Shown piece after piece: positions 59,398 through 64,000 of a stretch of DNA of 64,000 bases (its first letter is position 1; the number at the start of each line of letters is the position of its first letter). The notes under the pieces were generated by a model. The model ran no database searches, had not been told where the DNA came from, and worked only from the letters and a program-made list of their open reading frames with translations. Where the stretch lies: the NCBI GenBank assembly GCA_934635385.1, contig CAKTZI010000005.1:59137-123136 (forward strand), read 5' to 3'. Origin of the DNA: an uncultured Kiritimatiellota bacterium (GTDB lineage Bacteria; Verrucomicrobiota; Kiritimatiellia; RFP12; UBA1067). The translations under genes were made by a program, and so were the position numbers.

Positions 59398-60149
59398 TAG
59401 CGCACCTCCGCGACCTTGATGGATTCGTTCGTGTCGAGACCCTTCTTGAGGGCGATAGTCTTCGCGGCCTTCGCCTTGTCGGCGGCGAACGCGAGCTCGG
59501 CGGCCTTCGTCGCCTTCGCCCACGCGGACTTCCAGACCTTCGCGTCCGCGCGCTTCTGCAGGAGCGCGAACGCCGCGCGGACGTTCCAGACCTCCTCGTA
59601 GGAGAGGCCGAAGAGCTCCGTATCGACGTCGGTGTACTCGACGAAGCCCTTCGCGTCCCAGCAGCGGATCGAGGCGTGCGGCGTGTGGGTGTCCACCGTC
59701 TGGTCGCAGGCGACGCCGCGCCTGGCGATGATCTCGTGGCGGTCGTAGCCGAGTTCCGCCTTCGGCAGGTTCGCGCCGATCTCGACGGAGACGTTCACGT
59801 CGTTCGCGAGCTTGGCGAGGACGTTGATCGCCGCGCCGTTCGCGACGGCCATGACGCGCACGACGTCCGCCGCGCCGAGATAGGCGGCGAGGTCGAGTTC
59901 CTTCGCGAGCATCGCCTGCAGATCCGTGCCTTTCGGCGCGAACGCGGCGAAGCGGAGCGTCGAGACGCCTTCCAGCGTGCCGTTCTCCGTCATCTTCTTG
60001 AGCTCGACGATCTTGCGCTCCATGCGCCCCGGCAGGAGCGGCGTCGCCCCCACGTAGCAGTGACCGTCCTTGAGCGCGATCTCGCCTTTTGCGGCCCCGT
60101 ACTTCTCGCGCAGGAAGTCGAGCCCCTTATTCATTTTCCTGATGTTCAT
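59397..60149 (-). CDS. Unknown protein of the sugar-catabolism cluster
   Basis: Not recognised. The 250-residue protein has no signal peptide or membrane segment, so it is cytoplasmic. It shows alternating strands and helices (MLAKELDLAAYLGAADVVRV, MAVANGAAINVLAKLANDVN), a His-rich middle (VDTHTPHASIRCWDAKGF) that could bind a metal, and an Ala/Lys-rich C-terminal helix. It is translationally coupled to the oxidoreductase, so a role in the same pathway (for example as an isomerase or partner subunit) is the best guess. The start at 60149 has an AAAGG site. Confidence 0.5.
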   Translation of the reverse strand: MNIRKMNKGLDFLREKYGAAKGEIALKDGHCYVGATPLLPGRMERKIVELKKMTENGTLEGVSTLRFAAFAPKGTDLQAMLAKELDLAAYLGAADVVRVMAVANGAAINVLAKLANDVNVSVEIGANLPKAELGYDRHEIIARRGVACDQTVDTHTPHASIRCWDAKGFVEYTDVDTELFGLSYEEVWNVRAAFALLQKRADAKVWKSAWAKATKAAELAFAADKAKAAKTIALKKGLDTNESIKVAEVR

Positions 60150-60202
60150 CTTGTGTGTTGACCTTTCTGGATAGCAAAATTTCATAACTATAGATAGAGA
60201 TT

Positions 60203-60363
60203 AACTCCGATGATTGATGCTCTCGCTACCGCTCCGCAGGTTCATGCTGGCTTCGCAGAGGCCAGCCCCAAAAACAATCGTTTCCAGGCCGTTTTCGGGG
60301 AATTGGACGCCTTTCGACGACTTATTCTGCGGAGCGGTAGCGAGAGCCATACGGATCGGAGTT
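60203..60363. mobile_element. MITE-like element with 21-bp perfect inverted repeats
   Basis: GCTCTCGCTACCGCTCCGCA plus G (60219-60239) is mirrored perfectly at 60327-60347. The homology extends imperfectly outwards to AACTCCGAT at 60203 and ATCGGAGTT at 60363. The 87-base centre has no ORF. One end of the same element stands alone at 42358-42400. Confidence 0.7.
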
Positions 60364-60369
60364 TCTTTC

Positions 60370-61122
60370 TTACAAACACTTCACGAGCGGCTTGTACTTC
60401 GCGAGGTAGGCTGCGTTCTTCTCGTCGCCGCCCGGCGCGTTCGCCGAGTTCCAGACCGGCGGCACGATTCCGCGCTCGACGCACTGGCGGCAGCATTCGA
60501 TCTCCATGAGGTGCGCGATCGTGAAGTCCACCACGTTCGAGACGGGGCCGATCGGCGTCGTCATTCCCGGCACGTGCACGACCGCGTCGCCGACGGGATT
60601 GTAGTCGTCGATGCAGACGTCCGCATAGTCGAAGAGGTTCTTGCCGTTCGGGTGGCGGATGAAATGGTCTTTCGGCATCTCCTTCTGCCAGTACGAGCTC
60701 GCGACGGCAATGATCTTCATGCCGCGCTTCTTGCACTCCTCCGCCGCGTCGATCGTCGCCGGATTGATGCCGATGTTGTGGAAGAAGATGACCACGTCGT
60801 CCTTCTGCGGGTTGTAGTACTTGACGATGGACGCGCCAAAGTTGACGGTGCGCTCCAGCTCCAGGTATTTGAGCGCCTGGTTGAAGACGGAGAGCGCGGT
60901 CTCCATCATCGGGTTGATGTTCGCGAGGCCACCCGCGCGGAAGAACATCTCGCCCATCGCGAGGGTGGTGTGCCCGCCGCCCGCGTAGACGTAGATGAGC
61001 CGGTCGTCCGCGATGGCGTCCGCCATCAGCTTGCCCGCCGCCTGGATGTTCTTCTCCTGCTTTTCGGCGACTTCCCTGATGTTGGCAATCGCCTTTTCGA
61101 TGTATCCGTAGTCGTTGATCAT
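60370..61122 (-). CDS. SIS-domain sugar isomerase-like protein
   Basis: A phosphosugar-binding protein of 250 residues, similar in layout to the UPF0309 group. The SIS fold shows in IYVYAGGGHTTLAMGEMFFR, DVVIFFHNIGINPATIDAAE and KIIAVASSYWQKEMP. Acting as an aldose-ketose isomerase on an amino-sugar or other phosphate is likely. Its stop lies seven bases from the MITE-like element, which separates it from the unknown gene. Confidence 0.75.
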   Translation of the reverse strand: MINDYGYIEKAIANIREVAEKQEKNIQAAGKLMADAIADDRLIYVYAGGGHTTLAMGEMFFRAGGLANINPMMETALSVFNQALKYLELERTVNFGASIVKYYNPQKDDVVIFFHNIGINPATIDAAEECKKRGMKIIAVASSYWQKEMPKDHFIRHPNGKNLFDYADVCIDDYNPVGDAVVHVPGMTTPIGPVSNVVDFTIAHLMEIECCRQCVERGIVPPVWNSANAPGGDEKNAAYLAKYKPLVKCL

Positions 61123-61126
61123 AGAT

Positions 61127-61171
61127 GTTGAGGGTTGAGAGGTGAGAGTTGAGGGGTGAGGGGTGAGGGTT
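61127..61171. repeat. GGTTGAG/GGGTGAG heptamer array
   Basis: Six imperfect 7-base units fill the gap between the SIS gene and the TIM-barrel gene. Same class as 44829-44875. Confidence 0.65.
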
Positions 61172-61174
61172 TGG

Positions 61175-62203
61175 TTACTTCTTGCAGACGCGCCGATAGT
61201 TCTCGCCGATCGTGTCCCAGAGCTTGAGCGCGTCCGGTGCGCCGACGACCGTGCCGTAGCCGCCGCGATAGGTCCACGCCGCGAGGCGGTCGACGCCCAT
61301 CTCCTCGGCGATGTCCACCCACTTGGCGACCTGCGCGAAGTCCTTCGGCTGCTTGTAGTAGCCCATGAGCCAGCGTTCGGACTTCTTGCCGTACTTCTTC
61401 GCGATCGCGACCGTGCGCGCGGTGATGTCGCGGTAGAAGTCCTCAGGAAGCGCCCAGTTGATGATCGTCGTCGAGAAGACGTCGAAGTGGGGACAGGCCC
61501 CCACCATGTCCCAGTTGTCGTAGCCGCGGTATTCCGAAACGTAGTAGCCGTTCTGCGTCGCGTGCACGCAGCACGTGATCTCCAGCTTCGGGTCGATCTC
61601 CTTCAGCGCCTTCGACGTGTCGGACAGGACGACGAGCGCCTCGCGCCAGCGGAACTGCTTCACGTCGTTCGTCATGTAGCGCGGCATCGGATAGCCGTAG
61701 TAGTCCTCGAAGCGCTTGCGGCAGACGGGACAGTAGCACGTCCAGTCGTCGGCGACGCCGCCCGTGATGGACGCGATGCCCTTCGGGAAGGCGTAGTGCG
61801 GCTCGTCCCAGAAGAAGCCGTCCGGCTTCGCCTCGCGGGCGAGCGTCGTGCAGAAGTTCCTGAAGTAGTCGCGGTAGCTGTTCGTGTTGAAGCACGCATA
61901 CGGGAGCTTCTCGCCGGTGAGGGCCGAGACCTGACGGTTCTCGACATTGTCCTGCAGGAACTTCGAGACCTGCTCGCCGCCGAAGTACTTGCCGTTGCCC
62001 CACGGGTCGATGAGGACCTTCAGGCCGAGCTCGTGCGCCTTGTCGACGATGGCGGGGATGTTCGGCCGCCAGAAGTCGAAGTCGAATTCGGTCACGGCGA
62101 GGATGACCTGCGTGACGCCGTGCGCCTTCATCTCCCTGAAGTCGGCTTCCGCGTGCTCGACGTAGTTGAGTCCGTAATAGCTGATGGATGTTTCGGTTAT
62201 CAT
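61175..62203 (-). CDS. TIM-barrel protein, possible glycoside hydrolase
   Basis: A 342-residue cytoplasmic protein without a signal peptide. It starts SISYYGLNYVEHAEADFREM and has barrel-like blocks (FDFDFWRPNIPAIVDKAHEL, KVLIDPWGNGKYFGG, DGFFWDEPHYAFPKG with an Asp-Glu pair) and a CPVCRKRFEDYYG segment that could bind zinc. The Asp-Glu pair suits a retaining glycosidase but no family is assigned. Its place in the cluster suggests it handles an imported oligosaccharide. Confidence 0.6.
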   Translation of the reverse strand: MITETSISYYGLNYVEHAEADFREMKAHGVTQVILAVTEFDFDFWRPNIPAIVDKAHELGLKVLIDPWGNGKYFGGEQVSKFLQDNVENRQVSALTGEKLPYACFNTNSYRDYFRNFCTTLAREAKPDGFFWDEPHYAFPKGIASITGGVADDWTCYCPVCRKRFEDYYGYPMPRYMTNDVKQFRWREALVVLSDTSKALKEIDPKLEITCCVHATQNGYYVSEYRGYDNWDMVGACPHFDVFSTTIINWALPEDFYRDITARTVAIAKKYGKKSERWLMGYYKQPKDFAQVAKWVDIAEEMGVDRLAAWTYRGGYGTVVGAPDALKLWDTIGENYRRVCKK

Positions 62204-62260
62204 GGTTTTGGGTTTGGCTTGTTTATGGTGGTAATCAATATTTTCTCTGCTGGCGGCGCC

Positions 62261-62363
62261 TTAACACGGAGACGCCGGAGGCTCGGAGACACGGAGAATG
62301 GCTATGCTGAAAATCGTTTTCATCGTTCTCCGCGCCTCCGATTCTCCGTTACCTCCGTGTTAA
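62261..62363. repeat. TTAACACGGAG long hairpin overlapping the MFS gene end
   Basis: TTAACACGGA (62261-62270) and TCCGTGTTAA (62354-62363) close an imperfect hairpin of period-8 GGAG units. The MFS stop codon lies in its loop, and the last 14 or so residues of that protein are encoded by the repeat. Confidence 0.75.
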
Positions 62364-63774
62364 GCGAAAGCAACTCGCTCTTCCTCTCGAACAACGTCTC
62401 CAGCTCCTCCAGCGTCTTGCCTTTCGTCTCCGGGATGAAGCACGCCGTGACGAAATACAGCACGCCGTTCGCGGCGAAGAAGAAGAACATCGAATGCCAG
62501 CCCCAGCGGTTGACCCACGGCAAGAACGTCGAGGCCAGTCCCCATGCGACGAACTGGTTCATGAAGAGCGCGATCGCCATGCCGTTCGCGCGGATGCGCT
62601 GCGGCATCAGTTCGGAGAGGACGAGCCACACGCAGATGCCCGGCCCCAGCGCATAGAAGACCTGCATCAGGAAGAACGCCGCGAGGCAAAGACCGCCCGT
62701 CGCCGCGTTCGCCGCGACGCCGAAACGCTCGATCGCGAGGAAGACACCGCCAATCGCCGCGAGTCCCAGCGTCATGCCCGCCGTGCCGAGCTTGAGGAGG
62801 AACGTACGGCCCTTGCGGTCGATGAGCGCGGCGGCGACGACCGTCATCAGCAGGTTCGTCAGCTTGATCGCGAAGTCGCCGACGTTGCCGAGCGAGCCCG
62901 CAAACCCCGCCTTCTGGAAGATCACCACCGAATAGCTCGTGATTGAGCTCATGCCCGTCGTCTTGTTGAACGTCAGGACTAGCACGGCCAAGAGGAACGG
63001 CAAGACGTAGCGACGAGAAATAATCGAATGATCGAATCGGCGAATGGTCGAATCGATTGCAAGCCCTCGGACGCGACAAGCGCGTCCCTCCCGCATCTTC
63101 GCAGAACCATCAGATTTTGCCGTCTTTCGGGAGGGACGGGCTTGTCCCGTCCGCAATCTCTTTTCCTGATTCGCCAGCCACGTCGGCGACTCGGCGAGCC
63201 GCAGCGCCCCCACGAACAGCGCCGCGACCGGCAGCATCGTCCACCAGAAGTTGACCTTCCAGGCGAGATCCTTCAGCGATTCGCCGAACGTCGCCGCCAC
63301 GGCGTAGCCGACCGTCGCCGCGAGGACAAGACCCAGCCCGAGGCAGAACTGGAAGACGCCCGTGCCGCGCCCGCGAATCGCCGGCGGCAGCGTCTCCGTG
63401 AGGTACATGGGCATCACGACGGACATGTAGCCCGCGCTCATGCCCTGGAGAACGCGCCCGACGACCATCACGGCGAAAGAGCCGCCCGACAGGCAGACCG
63501 TCGGGATCGCGGCGAGAAAAAGCGCGGCGGACGCGACGATCATCCGCTTGCGCCCGAACCGCTCGGCCAGCACGCCTGCCGTCAGCGACGAGACGATGCC
63601 GCCGAACAGTACCGCCCCGACGACGACGCTGAGCTGGGCGTCCGAAAACAGCCCCAGCGCGCGGATGTACGGCATCGCCGCGGCGATCGTGCCGAAGTCG
63701 ATTCCGTACAAAAGCCCGCCCAGCCCCGCCATCGCGAGGAGGAATCCGACCGGCATCTGTCCCTTTTCCGTCAT
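62320..63774 (-). CDS. MFS sugar transporter with repeat-derived insertion
   Basis: A proton-linked sugar importer of the sugar-porter type. The 484-residue protein has family motifs GGLLYGIDFGTIAAAMP, AERFGRKRMIV, GVFQFCLGLGL, ESPTWLA, DRKGRTFLLKLG and FIPETKGKTLEELE, with about 12 helices. Between helices 6 and 7 (about residues 205-251) the normal loop carries an insertion of repeat DNA (KRLRTGQARPSRKTAKSDGS, then REGRACRVRG and octamer-encoded IDSTIRRFDHSI). The frame stays open. The ATG at 63774 is chosen; a GTG three bases before it and a TACAAT -10 box at 63789-63784 make both starts possible. Confidence 0.85.
   Translation of the reverse strand: MTEKGQMPVGFLLAMAGLGGLLYGIDFGTIAAAMPYIRALGLFSDAQLSVVVGAVLFGGIVSSLTAGVLAERFGRKRMIVASAALFLAAIPTVCLSGGSFAVMVVGRVLQGMSAGYMSVVMPMYLTETLPPAIRGRGTGVFQFCLGLGLVLAATVGYAVAATFGESLKDLAWKVNFWWTMLPVAALFVGALRLAESPTWLANQEKRLRTGQARPSRKTAKSDGSAKMREGRACRVRGLAIDSTIRRFDHSIISRRYVLPFLLAVLVLTFNKTTGMSSITSYSVVIFQKAGFAGSLGNVGDFAIKLTNLLMTVVAAALIDRKGRTFLLKLGTAGMTLGLAAIGGVFLAIERFGVAANAATGGLCLAAFFLMQVFYALGPGICVWLVLSELMPQRIRANGMAIALFMNQFVAWGLASTFLPWVNRWGWHSMFFFFAANGVLYFVTACFIPETKGKTLEELETLFERKSELLSLNTEVTENRRRGER
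63023..63157. repeat. TCGAATG octamers plus composite element inside the MFS gene
   Basis: Octamer units (63023-63056) run into a 100-base copy (63058-63157) of the composite element at 14484-14614 in inverse orientation, with both inner hairpins kept. Confidence 0.75.
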
Positions 63775-64000
63775 CACGCGGATATTGTAGCAAACCGCCG
63801 CTGGGAATACCATCTTCGTTTCACCAAATAAACCTATTCGATTTCACAATCCCCCTTGCGTCGGACGGCATGGCTCGTCGCGCGCAACCCGGCATCGGAC
63901 ACCGTCCGCGCCTCGGAGAGGATTTGTTGGCGGGCGAGCAAAATGAGACAGTCCGGGCGGGCAAAATGAGACAGGCGAAAGGCGGCGAAACCCCTGCGGA
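63775..64000. other. Spacer with IS-end-like direct repeats
   Basis: No gene seen. CGGGCGAGCAAAATGAGACA (63931-63950) and CGGGCGGGCAAAATGAGACA (63954-63973) are tandem 20-base repeats 23 bases apart. Repeated GCAAAATGAGACA strings are seen at the ends of IS21-type elements, so an insertion sequence may start just beyond the window. This is a guess. Confidence 0.35.

Overview
The window looks like a chromosomal piece of an uncultured, high-GC, Gram-negative member of the Verrucomicrobiota/Kiritimatiellota group, probably a gut or other polysaccharide-rich-habitat specialist. The reasons are the Lpt lipopolysaccharide-export genes (outer membrane), a long list of secreted glycoside hydrolases and esterases with signal peptides, large passenger-type beta-helix proteins with autotransporter-associated repeats, a regulatory-type HPr/HPr-kinase system, and many short-period interspersed repeats. 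This assignment is an inference from gene content, not from a marker phylogeny.

Layout. 1-3.3 kb: two broken genes (a sensor kinase and a GH2 beta-galactosidase). 3.4-14.2 kb: housekeeping genes (def, metG, tilS, three tRNAs, an LptF/G permease, rsgA, a metallophosphoesterase), a GH2 enzyme and an AraC/XylR-type regulator. 14.2-16.1 kb: palindromes, an ArsR-like regulator and a DUF3795 protein. 16.1-35.8 kb: secreted carbohydrate-active proteins (beta-helix enzymes, two passenger-repeat proteins, a DUF4832-type TIM barrel, GH97, a very large SGNH/beta-helix fusion) plus a cation-chloride cotransporter homologue, separated by repeat-rich spacers. 35.86-41.12 kb: a complete-looking 5.2-kb gokushovirus (Microviridae) prophage between two copies of a dif-like XerC/XerD site. 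41.1-51.2 kb: more secreted enzymes (a frameshifted GH5-like enzyme, GH2 beta-mannosidase, a CE12-GH28 pectin enzyme), a peptide-binding protein and tsaB. 51.2-57.5 kb: dapA, then the operon lptC-lptA-lptB-hpf-hprK-ptsH-ptsI. 57.6-64 kb: an IS4-like transposase pseudogene and a sugar-catabolism cluster (oxidoreductase, unknown protein, SIS isomerase, TIM-barrel protein, MFS transporter).

The prophage is the most striking object. It carries the gokushovirus genes (VP4 replication protein, VP3 scaffold, VP1 capsid, VP2 pilot protein, VP8-like basic protein) plus several small unassigned genes, has lower GC than its surroundings, lies on the strand opposite to the flanking host genes, and has no integrase of its own. 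The sites at both ends match the E. coli dif layout, so the host Xer recombinases probably integrated it, and this part of the window is probably near the replication terminus.

Two host-wide themes also stand out. First, six genes share one exact start architecture: an extended -10 box (TGnTATAAT or one-base variant), exactly seven bases, then ATG with no room for a Shine-Dalgarno leader. This predicts leaderless transcripts. Second, several families of short palindromic or 7-10-bp-period repeats are spread through spacers and also inside coding genes in frame (metG twice, the MFS transporter, tsaB, beta-mannosidase, the peptide-binding protein), where they are read as extra peptide. Repeat ends also sit at the joints of broken genes, which suggests they help to remodel this genome.
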